The translations under genes and the position numbers were made by a program. A DNA stretch of 64,000 nt from positions 1-64,000 of the forward strand of contig CAKVCL010000007.1 of assembly GCA_934725855.1 (NCBI GenBank). The letters run 5' to 3'. Positions within the stretch are counted from its first letter, which is position 1; each line of letters starts with the position of its first letter. The DNA comes from an uncultured Cellulosilyticum sp. (GTDB taxonomy: Bacteria > Bacillota > Clostridia > Lachnospirales > Cellulosilyticaceae). This document shows, in pieces, positions 25,690-33,587 of the stretch. The notes beneath the pieces are model-generated. The model saw only the letters and a list, made by a program, of their open reading frames with translations, was not told the DNA's origin and ran no database searches.

Positions 25690-26418
25690 TTGATTGAGGA
25701 ACAAAAGAAAAAGAAAAAAATAAAATATAAGGTGATTCTAGCAGGCATTATAATGGCATTACTCCTTATGATGCCTGTTTGCTATATTCAATCGATAGAA
25801 GTCAAAAATAATTTTTTCTATACCGCAGAAGAGATTATTCAAACATCGGGAATAGGAAAAGGACATGTTTTAGATTTGAGTTATTTGACCGCCAAAAAAC
25901 ATTTGAAAAAATTAAATTATATTGCGGATGTCAAATTAAATTATGAATTTCCTGGGAAAATTATTATTGATGTAACAGAAAAAGCGCCTTATGCTTATGT
26001 TAAATTTAAAGGAAATTTTTTATGCATTAATGAGCAGGGACAAGTTATTGAACAAAGTCAAGAAAAATATCATGAGATTCCTATTATAAGTGGCATAAAA
26101 TTTAAGGAATTTAAGGTAGGAGAGGCTTTACCTATTTTAAATGAAGACCATTGGTTTGTTGCGCAAGAAGTGATGGAGAAATTAATGAAGTATGATTATG
26201 CGACGAAAATTAACGAAATTGATGTACATAACATAGAAGAAATTCACTTGTATGTTGATAAGTTAGATGTTATAATGGGTGATATAGGAGATTTTGACAA
26301 AAAAATTGTGCTTCTCATTCAGACTTATGAAGGAAATGATATTAATTTAAGTGTGGGTGAATTAGACATAAGTGGATTAAGCAAAACCGGCTATGCGACT
26401 TTAAAACAAAATACATAG
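25690..26418 (+). CDS. ftsQ: Cell division protein FtsQ/DivIB
   Basis: FtsQ/DivIB is a bitopic divisome protein that links early and late division proteins. The 242-aa product has a Lys-rich cytoplasmic N-terminus ([14 protein letters not shown]), one transmembrane helix (about 15-35), a POTRA domain (starting [10 protein letters not shown], residues about 36-105, with the family's [10 protein letters not shown] stretch) and a beta domain. The start is TTG at 25690, 9 nt after AAAGGA. It lies 4 nt after murA and almost touches ftsZ; the usual intervening ftsA is missing. Confidence 0.9.
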   Translation: MIEEQKKKKKIKYKVILAGIIMALLLMMPVCYIQSIEVKNNFFYTAEEIIQTSGIGKGHVLDLSYLTAKKHLKKLNYIADVKLNYEFPGKIIIDVTEKAPYAYVKFKGNFLCINEQGQVIEQSQEKYHEIPIISGIKFKEFKVGEALPILNEDHWFVAQEVMEKLMKYDYATKINEIDVHNIEEIHLYVDKLDVIMGDIGDFDKKIVLLIQTYEGNDINLSVGELDISGLSKTGYATLKQNT

Positions 26419-26470
26419 GTTGGTGGACGATAAAATAAATATACTTGAAGAAATGAAGGGGGAGACAACA

Positions 26471-27619
26471 GTGCTCGAAATATGGGAAAGTGAACTGCAA
26501 GGTGCACAAATTAAAGTAATTGGTGTAGGTGGCGGTGGAAACAATGCGGTTGACCGAATGATAGAAAAAGGTTTAGATGGTGTTGAATTCATTACAGTAA
26601 ATACAGACCATCAAGCCCTAGCAAGATCTGGAGCACCTACTAAAATACAAATTGGCGAGAAAATGACAAGAGGTTTAGGCGCTGGTGCAAATCCTGAAAT
26701 CGGTACAAAGTCTGCTGAGGAAAGCAAAGATGAGATTTTAGAAGCCATTAAAGGTGCGGATATGCTCTTTATTACTGCTGGAATGGGAGGGGGTACTGGT
26801 ACAGGTGCAGCCCCTGTTATTGCGGGTATTGCGAAAGAGCAAGGTATTTTAACCGTTGGCGTTGTGACAAAACCTTTTTCTTTTGAAGGTAGAAAAAGAA
26901 TGATCAATGCTGAAAAAGGAATTATGGAATTAAAACAAAATGTGGATACGCTAGTTGTAATTCCAAATGATAAGATTCTACAAGTTATTGATAAGAAAAC
27001 AACGATGGTTGAAGCATTTAGTAAAGCGGATGATGTCTTACAACAAGGGGTACAGGGAATCACGGATTTAATTTCAAATCCAGGGATTATTAACCTTGAC
27101 TTTGCTGATGTCCGCACCATTATGAATAATAAAGGTGTAGCGCATATGGGTATTGGACGTGCTACAGGTGAAAATAGAGCGGAAGAAGCAGTTAAATTTG
27201 CTATTAGCAGTCCATTGTTAGATACAAGCATTGATGGGGCACGTTGTGTACTCGTTAATATGTGTGGTGGTGAGTCTTTAGGTCTTATGGAAGCTAATGT
27301 AGGGATGGGACTCATTCGTGAAGCCGTCGATCCAGATGCAGAAATTATTTTTGGTACGTCAATTAATGAAAACTTAGGTGAAGAAATTATTATTACGGTT
27401 ATAGCAACAGATTTTCAAAATAGTGATGTTTCCTTAAATCATTTTAAACCTGTACAAGCTACTCAACCAGTGCAACAACAAGCTGTGAAAAAAGAAGAAG
27501 CACCTACTCCAGTGCAACAACCTTCAAGACAGCATAATGTAGTTGAAGAAGAAAGTAAATTTACACCAATTAAAGATATTCAAGTTGAAATACCTCAATT
27601 TTTACGTAGAAATCGATAG
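26471..27619 (+). CDS. ftsZ: Cell division protein FtsZ
   Basis: FtsZ is the tubulin-like GTPase that forms the division ring. The product has [17 protein letters not shown], the GTP signature [11 protein letters not shown] near residues 105-115, the T7 loop NLDFADVR near 207, and a conserved C-terminal peptide (IPQFLRR) after a Gln-rich linker. The frame is open upstream to a TTG at 26420 with no ribosome binding site; GTG 26471 is preferred because AAGGGGGAG (26456-26464) lies 6 nt upstream, giving 382 aa. A terminator follows. FtsA is absent locally, so another tether (for example SepF) must anchor the ring or ftsA is elsewhere. Confidence 0.97.
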   Translation: MLEIWESELQGAQIKVIGVGGGGNNAVDRMIEKGLDGVEFITVNTDHQALARSGAPTKIQIGEKMTRGLGAGANPEIGTKSAEESKDEILEAIKGADMLFITAGMGGGTGTGAAPVIAGIAKEQGILTVGVVTKPFSFEGRKRMINAEKGIMELKQNVDTLVVIPNDKILQVIDKKTTMVEAFSKADDVLQQGVQGITDLISNPGIINLDFADVRTIMNNKGVAHMGIGRATGENRAEEAVKFAISSPLLDTSIDGARCVLVNMCGGESLGLMEANVGMGLIREAVDPDAEIIFGTSINENLGEEIIITVIATDFQNSDVSLNHFKPVQATQPVQQQAVKKEEAPTPVQQPSRQHNVVEEESKFTPIKDIQVEIPQFLRRNR

Positions 27620-27626
27620 AAGAATG

Positions 27627-27659
27627 AAAAAGATACGATATTGTCGTATCTTTTTTTTT
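27627..27659 (+). terminator. Terminator after ftsZ
   Basis: A stem of AAAAAGATACGA with TCGTATCTTTTT (loop TATTG) is followed by a run of T. It closes the dcw cluster before spoIIGA. Confidence 0.9.
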
Positions 27660-27674
27660 ATGTGCACTTTTGTT

Positions 27675-27720
27675 TTTACAAAATTTGTAAGCTACATTGC
27701 GTACAATAAAGAAGTCGACA
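27675..27720 (+). promoter_or_regulatory. Putative long-spacer, Spo0A-type promoter of spoIIGA
   Basis: TTTACA (27675-27680) and TACAAT (27702-27707) are 21 bp apart. The Bacillus spoIIG promoter also has an over-long spacer (22 bp) and depends on Spo0A~P. Near-match 0A boxes (6/7 to TGNCGAA) lie at 27642-27648 and, on the other strand, 27714-27720; the latter is downstream of the -10, which is atypical. The assignment is tentative. Confidence 0.35.
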
Positions 27721-27749
27721 ATGAATGAGATGAATACGGAGGTGAATCG

Positions 27750-28646
27750 ATGTATGTTATTTATCTCGATGTATTATACCTGATCAATTGGGTAATGGAC
27801 TTGATGATTTTTTACTGTGTTTCACTGATCCTCAATCGACATGTTAGATGTGGCACCTTGGGTTTAGCAAGTGCGATAGCCGCCTTAGTCTATTGTATGC
27901 TGGTTGTGATTCCCATATTGCAGAAAATTCCTTATGGAATTTATGCATTAGTTGTGCCCATTCCTTCCTTATTGATTTTATTTAAGCCAAAGACCTATCG
28001 TACGTTTATAAGGCAATATATCGTCAGTTTGTTGGTAGGGGCATTATTTGGAGGTGGCGTATTTAGTATTTGGAGTTATTGGTATGGTGGTGGGGGGAAT
28101 GTGAGTAATATAAGTATTTTGATGTTGATTGCCATTGGGCTTGGAATATCAACGATTTTTTATTTAGGCTTTAGATGGTTAAGAAGGCAGTTTATTTTTC
28201 CCGCTTTTTCATACCAATTAGTTCTGAAGGATCATGGAGAAAGTGTACAAATACAAGCGTTACTTGATACAGGTAATACACTTTATACCTATAGGTCGCA
28301 TCAACCTGTTTTAGTGGTTGAGTATGGGGGGATGAAGAAACTACTTAGCAAGCAGCAAAGGCAGGCATATGAACAATTTAGCAAGTGTAAATTAGAAGAA
28401 GTGGAAGCAAAAATAATGGATGGGAGCTATTCATTGGATGAATTAATTCCTTTTAATAGTGTAGGGTGTCCCAATGGCTTTTTGTGGGCACTTGAAATTG
28501 AACGAATAGAAATGAAGAATGGGGCAAAAAAAATAGAGATTGCCCCATGTATGGTGGGCATTTCAAGCGAACGGTTGTTTGAAGATCATCAGTTTCATGC
28601 GCTATTGCATCCTGAATTTATTTTAAAGGAGGAGAAGATATCTTGA
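27750..28646 (+). CDS. spoIIGA: Sigma-E processing peptidase SpoIIGA
   Basis: SpoIIGA is the membrane aspartic protease that removes the pro-sequence of sigma-E after a signal from the forespore. The 298-aa protein starts with [20 protein letters not shown] and has about five transmembrane helices (to about residue 150). A retroviral-protease-like domain follows, with the catalytic Asp173 in LLDTGNTL and a C-terminal substrate-recognition part. The ribosome binding site GGAGGTGA precedes ATG 27750. It overlaps sigE by 4 nt. The spoIIGA-sigE order after ftsZ is the same as in Bacillus. Confidence 0.95.
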   Translation: MYVIYLDVLYLINWVMDLMIFYCVSLILNRHVRCGTLGLASAIAALVYCMLVVIPILQKIPYGIYALVVPIPSLLILFKPKTYRTFIRQYIVSLLVGALFGGGVFSIWSYWYGGGGNVSNISILMLIAIGLGISTIFYLGFRWLRRQFIFPAFSYQLVLKDHGESVQIQALLDTGNTLYTYRSHQPVLVVEYGGMKKLLSKQQRQAYEQFSKCKLEEVEAKIMDGSYSLDELIPFNSVGCPNGFLWALEIERIEMKNGAKKIEIAPCMVGISSERLFEDHQFHALLHPEFILKEEKIS

Positions 28647-29395
28647 AAACAATTGCTTTATGGAAAGAAAAGTTAAAAAGTATATGGAAAAAGTGGTATT
28701 GGAAATTTAGGAGAAGACAAAAAAATGCACTGCATTATATAGGAGGAAGTGAGGTTTTACCCCCACCATTATCCAAAGAAGAAGAAGAAAAATTAATGCT
28801 GCAGCTTGTTGAGTTTAGTGACCAAGAAGAAAAATTAAAAGAAATCAAGTCCGTACTGATCGAAAGAAATTTAAGACTGGTCGTTTATATTGCAAGGAAA
28901 TTTGAAAATACAGGCATACATATGGAAGATTTAATCTCTATTGGAACGATTGGTCTGATTAAATCCATTAATACGTTTAATCCCACTAAAAAAATTAAGC
29001 TGGCGACGTATGCCTCAAGATGTATTGAAAATGAAATTCTGATGTTTTTACGTCGCACCAATAAGTTAAAAACAGAGGTTTCGATTGATGAGCCACTTAA
29101 TGTGGATTGGGATGGCAATGAACTTTTATTATCGGATATTTTAGGGACTGAACCAGATATTATCTACCGCAATATTGAAGAAGAAGTGGATAAAAAACTT
29201 TTGAAGCAAGCCTTACTTAAACTATCAGAAAGAGAACGTGAAATTGTAGAATTACGATTTGGGTTTTCAAGTCAAGGTAAAGAAAAAACACAAAAAGAAG
29301 TAGCCGATTTGTTAGGTATTTCGCAGTCTTATATTTCAAGACTTGAAAAGAAGATTATACTTAGATTAAAAAAGGAAATTAATAGAATGAGTTAA
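28643..29395 (+). CDS. sigE: Sporulation sigma factor sigma-E precursor
   Basis: Sigma-E is the first mother-cell-specific sigma factor. The 250-aa protein has a basic amphipathic pro-sequence of about 30 residues rich in Trp, Lys and Arg, then the conserved [12 protein letters not shown] at 32-43 next to the expected SpoIIGA cleavage area. Region 2 ([41 protein letters not shown]) and region 4 ([24 protein letters not shown]) are complete. The start is TTG with AAAGGAGGAG upstream, overlapping spoIIGA. It is slightly longer than the 239-aa Bacillus protein. Confidence 0.97.
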   Translation: MKTIALWKEKLKSIWKKWYWKFRRRQKNALHYIGGSEVLPPPLSKEEEEKLMLQLVEFSDQEEKLKEIKSVLIERNLRLVVYIARKFENTGIHMEDLISIGTIGLIKSINTFNPTKKIKLATYASRCIENEILMFLRRTNKLKTEVSIDEPLNVDWDGNELLLSDILGTEPDIIYRNIEEEVDKKLLKQALLKLSEREREIVELRFGFSSQGKEKTQKEVADLLGISQSYISRLEKKIILRLKKEINRMS

Positions 29396-29400
29396 TTGGA

Positions 29401-29430
29401 TGAATAAATGTCTCTTATATGGAAAAGATA
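29401..29430 (+). promoter_or_regulatory. Weak candidate sigma-F/sigma-G promoter before sigG
   Basis: TGAATA (29401-29406) and GGAAAAGATA (29421-29430) resemble forespore sigma elements (GGNNANAHTR, one mismatch), but the spacer is 14 bp, a little short. Confidence 0.3.
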
Positions 29431-29479
29431 ACTTATAGACTTTATAGGTACTTACTGTTGATTCCTAGGAGGCATAAAG

Positions 29480-30253
29480 ATGGCAATAAATAAAGTAGAA
29501 ATTTGTGGCGTTAATACGGCTAAATTACCTATTTTAACCAGTGAACAAAAAGAAAAATTATTTGCTAAGATATTAAATGGAGATAATGAGGCAAGAGAAG
29601 AGTATATTCGAGGAAATTTAAGACTTGTGCTAAGTGTCATTCAACGATTTAATAATAGAGGTGAACATGTGGATGACTTGTTTCAAGTAGGATGCATTGG
29701 ACTGATTAAGGCAATTGACAATTTTGATATTAGCCAAAATGTAAAGTTTTCTACTTATGCAGTGCCTATGATTATAGGTGAAATCAGACGTTATTTACGA
29801 GACAATAACGCGATACGTGTGAGTCGTTCATTAAGAGATACAGCTTATAAGGCATTGCAAATGAAAGAACAACTCACAAGAAAAAATGCAAAGGAACCTA
29901 CAGTGGAAGAAATTGCAGCCCAGTTGGATATCAAAAAGGAAGACATTGTGTTTGCTTTAGATGCAATCCAAGATCCTATCTCACTCTTTGAACCCGTTTA
30001 TCATGATGAAAGTGATACTCTTTACATTATGGATCAAGTCAGTGATGAGAAAAGTCAAGATGATGTTTGGCTAGAAAATATTGCCTTAAATGAGGCAATG
30101 AAACGTATTAATGAACGTGAAAAGCAAATCCTAATGTTGCGCTTTTTTTCCGGAAAAACACAAATGGAAGTAGCTAATGAAATTGGGATTTCTCAAGCGC
30201 AAGTATCTAGATTAGAGAAAACCGCATTAAATCATATGAAGAAATATATTTGA
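29480..30253 (+). CDS. sigG: Sporulation sigma factor sigma-G
   Basis: Sigma-G is the late forespore sigma factor. The 257-aa protein begins with the characteristic NKVEICGVNTAKLP segment, which in Bacillus includes the anti-sigma (Gin) contact, and has region 2 (NLRLVLSVIQRF, DDLFQVGCIGLIKAIDNFD), region 3 (RVSRSLRDTAYKAL) and region 4 (INEREKQILMLRFF, ISQAQVSRLEK). The ribosome binding site TAGGAGGC is strong. It follows sigE by 84 nt; this gap may hold a forespore promoter, but sigE readthrough is also possible. No gin gene is nearby. Confidence 0.97.
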   Translation: MAINKVEICGVNTAKLPILTSEQKEKLFAKILNGDNEAREEYIRGNLRLVLSVIQRFNNRGEHVDDLFQVGCIGLIKAIDNFDISQNVKFSTYAVPMIIGEIRRYLRDNNAIRVSRSLRDTAYKALQMKEQLTRKNAKEPTVEEIAAQLDIKKEDIVFALDAIQDPISLFEPVYHDESDTLYIMDQVSDEKSQDDVWLENIALNEAMKRINEREKQILMLRFFSGKTQMEVANEIGISQAQVSRLEKTALNHMKKYI

Positions 30254-30264
30254 TAGGAGGCAAG

Positions 30265-30312
30265 TTGGGATTTGGCGATTTAATTAGCCTCGTTATGATG
30301 GATGCTGATTGA
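30265..30312 (+). CDS. Possible 15-codon mini-ORF between sigG and nrdR
   Basis: TTG at 30265 follows AGGAGG (30255-30260) by 4 nt and opens a 15-codon frame, MGFGDLISLVMMDAD, ending in TGA. The Shine-Dalgarno is as good as those of neighbouring genes but has no other gene to serve: nrdR has its own site about 100 nt downstream. It could be a leader peptide, a real miniprotein or the remnant of a lost gene after sigG. There is no sequence support for a function. Confidence 0.3.
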   Translation: MGFGDLISLVMMDAD

Positions 30313-30371
30313 CTTTTATGGGATATAGTGCAATAATTTTGTCAGATAGAGAAAATAAGGAGGAAGTAAAA

Positions 30372-30851
30372 ATGAAATGTCCTTATTGTGGTGGCGTAGC
30401 ATCTAAGGTATTGAATTCAAGACCTGTTAATGAAGAAGATTCTATTAAAAGAAGAAGGCAATGTGAAAGTTGTAACAGGCGATTTACGACCTATGAAAAG
30501 GTTGAATCGATGCCTATTATGGTCATTAAAAAGAATCACTCAAGAGAGATTTTTGATAGAGATAAGTTGCTTAAAGGCATTTTTCGCTCTTGTAATAAAA
30601 GAAATATATCTGTTGAACGAATAGAAGGTTTAGTGGATGCTATTGAAACCCAAATTCTTAATGGGGAAGCCAAAGAAATTGCTTCCAATCAAATCGGTGA
30701 AATTACAATGCGTTATTTAAGACAACTTGATGAAATAGCCTACATAAGATTTGCTTCGGTGTATAAACAGTTTGAAAGTATTGATGAGTTCATTGAAGAA
30801 TTAGAAAATATAAAAGAATATAAGAGAAAAAGAGTTATTCAAAATGAATAG
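30372..30851 (+). CDS. nrdR: Transcriptional repressor NrdR
   Basis: NrdR is a zinc-ribbon, ATP-cone repressor of ribonucleotide reductase genes that senses ATP/dATP. The product is 159 aa with zinc ligands Cys3, Cys6, Cys31 and Cys34 and the ATP-cone (about 46-136: VIKKNHSREIFDRDKLLKG). The frame opens upstream at 30309, but AAGGAGGAAG lies 7 nt before ATG 30372, and this start gives the family-typical MKCPYCGG. It follows sigG, as in several Clostridia. A hairpin overlaps its 3' end, facing yifB. Confidence 0.96.
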   Translation: MKCPYCGGVASKVLNSRPVNEEDSIKRRRQCESCNRRFTTYEKVESMPIMVIKKNHSREIFDRDKLLKGIFRSCNKRNISVERIEGLVDAIETQILNGEAKEIASNQIGEITMRYLRQLDEIAYIRFASVYKQFESIDEFIEELENIKEYKRKRVIQNE

Positions 30852-30858
30852 CTCTTTT
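30828..30858. terminator. Convergent terminator between nrdR and yifB
   Basis: AAAAGAGTTATTC pairs with GAATAGCTCTTTT (one G-U). The hairpin overlaps the end of nrdR and reaches the yifB stop codon. Confidence 0.75.
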
Positions 30859-32371
30859 AGTTTGTCCACAATGGATAGTCCAATAAACGATAATGGATGG
30901 CTTCAGCAATATGATTTTCCTCAATAACATTAGATTGTTCAATATCTGCTATTGTGCGAGCAAGACGTAGAATTTTATCATAGGTTCTGATATTGGTGTT
31001 AGCAGATTCAAACCACTCGTAAAGGAGATCTAAAGCAGCAGAAGTAGTTGGGCAAAAACTTTGAATGGCTTGGGCTGGAATTTGACTATTGTATAAAATA
31101 GACGAGTTTTCAAAACGTTTTTGTTGAATCTTTCTAGCATATTGAACGCGTTCAGCCATATCTTGTGAACTTAATCCTTGCTTAGTGTGTAAGTCTTTCA
31201 AGGTAGGGATGTGTGTTTCAAGATGGATATCAACGCGGCTAATAAGTGGGCCTGAGAGTTTGCCAAGATATTTTTGGACGCTTTGTAAAGAACAATGACA
31301 TCTTTTGGTATCTGGGTAATAACCACAAGGGCAAGGATTTGTAGCGGCTAAAAATAGAAAATTGGCAGGATACGTCACACTTCCTTGAGATCTAGAAATA
31401 GTAATTTTGTGGGATTCTAGAGGCTGTCTTAATAGTTCTAGCGCTTCTTTATTAAATTCAAGCAGTTCATCTAAGAAGAGAACGCCTAAGTGTGCAAGGC
31501 TGATTTCTCCAGGTTTAGGATGGAGTCCACCTCCCACCAAACCCAAATTAGAGATGGTATGATGAGGGGCTCTAAAGGGACGTTTTTGTATCATTTCACA
31601 ACTACTTAATTGCTGAGCCACACTATAGATTTTAGTAATTTCAATACATTCTTTTTGAGTAAGAGGAGGCAAAAGAGAAGGTAAGCGTTCAGCAAGCATT
31701 GTTTTTCCTGAACCAGGAGGACCTAAAAGAAGTGTATTATGAACACCAGCCGCACATAGAATCAAGCCTCTTTTCGCCTTTTCTTGTCCGTAGACATCTT
31801 TATAATCTAGTGTACTTTTGGCAAGTGGTGTATATTGATGGGCAGAGCAGAGTGGCAAAGCGTTTCTTTGATTAAGATAATCGACGACTTCTTTAAGATT
31901 TTGAGCAAGATAAATGGTTAAATGCTGCAAAAGAGAGGCTTCACTGGCATTATCTATAGGGACAATACATGAAATATCTTTTTCATGAATGGCACATAAA
32001 ATAGGAAGTAATCCACGTACACTACGAATGGTTCCATCCAGTGCTAGTTCACCAATAAAAAAATAATTTTCTAATAAAGAAGAAGGAATTTCATATAAAC
32101 AACATAATATGCCTAAAGCAATGGGAAGGTCATATAAAGAACCTTCTTTTTTGATGTCTGCAGGTGCAAGATTGACTGTAATATGGCAAATAGGAAAGGC
32201 AAAGCCACTATTGTTGATGGCACTTTTTACACGTTCTTTAGCTTCTTTTACCGAAGAATCTGGAAGACCAACAATGTCAAATCCTGGTAGGCCATTATGC
32301 AAATCGATTTCGACTTCGATCGGTAAAGCCTCAATCCCGTCTAAAGAGTAACTGTTTAATTTACAAAACAT
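30857..32371 (-). CDS. yifB: YifB/ComM family magnesium chelatase-like AAA+ ATPase
   Basis: The 504-aa protein belongs to the YifB/ComM family. In naturally competent Gammaproteobacteria ComM is a helicase that extends heteroduplex during transformation; the role in Clostridia is untested. It has an N-terminal Lon-like/ribosomal S5-fold domain (VEVDLHNGLPGFDIVGLPD-type start, about 1-170), Walker A LLGPPGSGKTML near 215, Walker B LAHLGVLFLDELLEF, and a C-terminal Mg-chelatase helical domain. The ribosome binding site AGAAAGGA is 8 nt from ATG 32371. It is divergent from dprA, another DNA-uptake/recombination gene. Confidence 0.94.
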   Translation of the reverse strand: MFCKLNSYSLDGIEALPIEVEIDLHNGLPGFDIVGLPDSSVKEAKERVKSAINNSGFAFPICHITVNLAPADIKKEGSLYDLPIALGILCCLYEIPSSLLENYFFIGELALDGTIRSVRGLLPILCAIHEKDISCIVPIDNASEASLLQHLTIYLAQNLKEVVDYLNQRNALPLCSAHQYTPLAKSTLDYKDVYGQEKAKRGLILCAAGVHNTLLLGPPGSGKTMLAERLPSLLPPLTQKECIEITKIYSVAQQLSSCEMIQKRPFRAPHHTISNLGLVGGGLHPKPGEISLAHLGVLFLDELLEFNKEALELLRQPLESHKITISRSQGSVTYPANFLFLAATNPCPCGYYPDTKRCHCSLQSVQKYLGKLSGPLISRVDIHLETHIPTLKDLHTKQGLSSQDMAERVQYARKIQQKRFENSSILYNSQIPAQAIQSFCPTTSAALDLLYEWFESANTNIRTYDKILRLARTIADIEQSNVIEENHIAEAIHYRLLDYPLWTN

Positions 32372-32474
32372 TGGGTTATCCTTTCTATAATATTTTTATA
32401 GAGTCTAACCATAATAGTAAAAAATAACCCAAAAATATTAAAATTTAAAAAATAATAGACAAAGTGGTGATAAA

Positions 32475-33575
32475 ATGAGTAAAATATATGAGATTTGGTT
32501 TCAAAAAGTTAAGTTACCGATTTATCTTAAACATGAAATGTTATTGAAGGTAGATTGTATGGAGCAGTTATTTGCTTTACAGCCAAAGGACTATAGAAAT
32601 TGGGGTTTAAGAGAAGAAGCCATTTGCAGATTGGAAAACAGTAAAAAAGATTTAGAGGCGTGCTATCAGATCTTAAAGGATTGTGAAGTCACACAAACAA
32701 AGATTATGAGTTATTTTGATGTAGATTATCCACAAATGTTAAGACAGATTCCTGATCCACCTATTGTCCTTTACATGAAAGGCAACAAAAGATGGTTAAG
32801 TAAGCCGACGATAGCCATGGTTGGGGCTAGAAAGTGTACAGAATATGGGGATCGAATGGCTAGGCAGATCAGTAAGGGGTTATCACAAGCAGGGATAGTT
32901 GTTGTAAGTGGATTAGCAATGGGAATTGATGTGGCGAGCCATCAAGGTGCATTACATGAAGGAGGTGGTACAATCGCTGTATTAGGTACAGCTTGTGATT
33001 TGTGTTATCCTGAGTGTAATCGTGCAAGTTATGAACAAATTGAAGAAAAGGGTTGTTTGATTTCAGAATATCCACCCTATACGAAAGCTAAGCCTTATCA
33101 TTTTCCACTAAGAAATAGGATTATTTGTGGACTCAGTTATGGTGTGGTAGTTGTGGAAGCGGCTGAAAGAAGTGGGTCATTAATTACAGCAAAGCTGGCT
33201 TTAGACTATAACAGGGAAGTTTATGCCGTTCCAGGTGATAAAGCATGTAAGATGAGTCAAGGAACAAACGAGCTTATTGAAAGTGGTGCAAAAAGTGTTA
33301 AAGATGCTTTAGAGATTATTGAGGAACTTCCAAAAGGATTAGGAATAAAAAGTGAGAGAATAAAGAAAAATACAGTTAAAATGCATAATGAACTTGCACA
33401 AGCAGAAAGGATAGTATATGCTTATGTAAGTCAGGAACCAATTTTATTTGATCAATTACAAGAACTATTAGTAAACACACAACTTTCCTGTGAAAGATTA
33501 TATACAAGTTTATTACAATTAGAAGTTAAAGGACTTATAAAAAGATTACCAGGGGAAAGATATGTTCGTATTTAA
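32475..33575 (+). CDS. dprA: DNA-processing protein DprA
   Basis: DprA (Smf) binds single-stranded DNA and loads RecA in transformation; it is also conserved in bacteria not known to be competent. The 366-aa protein has an N-terminal helical part, a Rossmann-like core (VGARKCTEYGDRMAR, VVVSGLAMGIDVASHQGAL, LGTACDLCYP, FPLRNRIICGLS, SGSLITAKLALDYNREVYAVPGD) and a C-terminal winged-helix region (about 305-366). The start ATG has a modest GTGGTGA site. It is divergent from yifB and 12 nt before topA, the usual Gram-positive dprA-topA arrangement. Confidence 0.96.
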   Translation: MSKIYEIWFQKVKLPIYLKHEMLLKVDCMEQLFALQPKDYRNWGLREEAICRLENSKKDLEACYQILKDCEVTQTKIMSYFDVDYPQMLRQIPDPPIVLYMKGNKRWLSKPTIAMVGARKCTEYGDRMARQISKGLSQAGIVVVSGLAMGIDVASHQGALHEGGGTIAVLGTACDLCYPECNRASYEQIEEKGCLISEYPPYTKAKPYHFPLRNRIICGLSYGVVVVEAAERSGSLITAKLALDYNREVYAVPGDKACKMSQGTNELIESGAKSVKDALEIIEELPKGLGIKSERIKKNTVKMHNELAQAERIVYAYVSQEPILFDQLQELLVNTQLSCERLYTSLLQLEVKGLIKRLPGERYVRI

Positions 33576-33587
33576 GAGGAGGCAATT

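Noticed and set aside
26611..27315. Long reverse-strand open frame (234 codons) opposite ftsZ
   Set aside because: It lies wholly antisense to a highly conserved gene, has no ribosome binding site or family motif, and is explained by codon bias of ftsZ.
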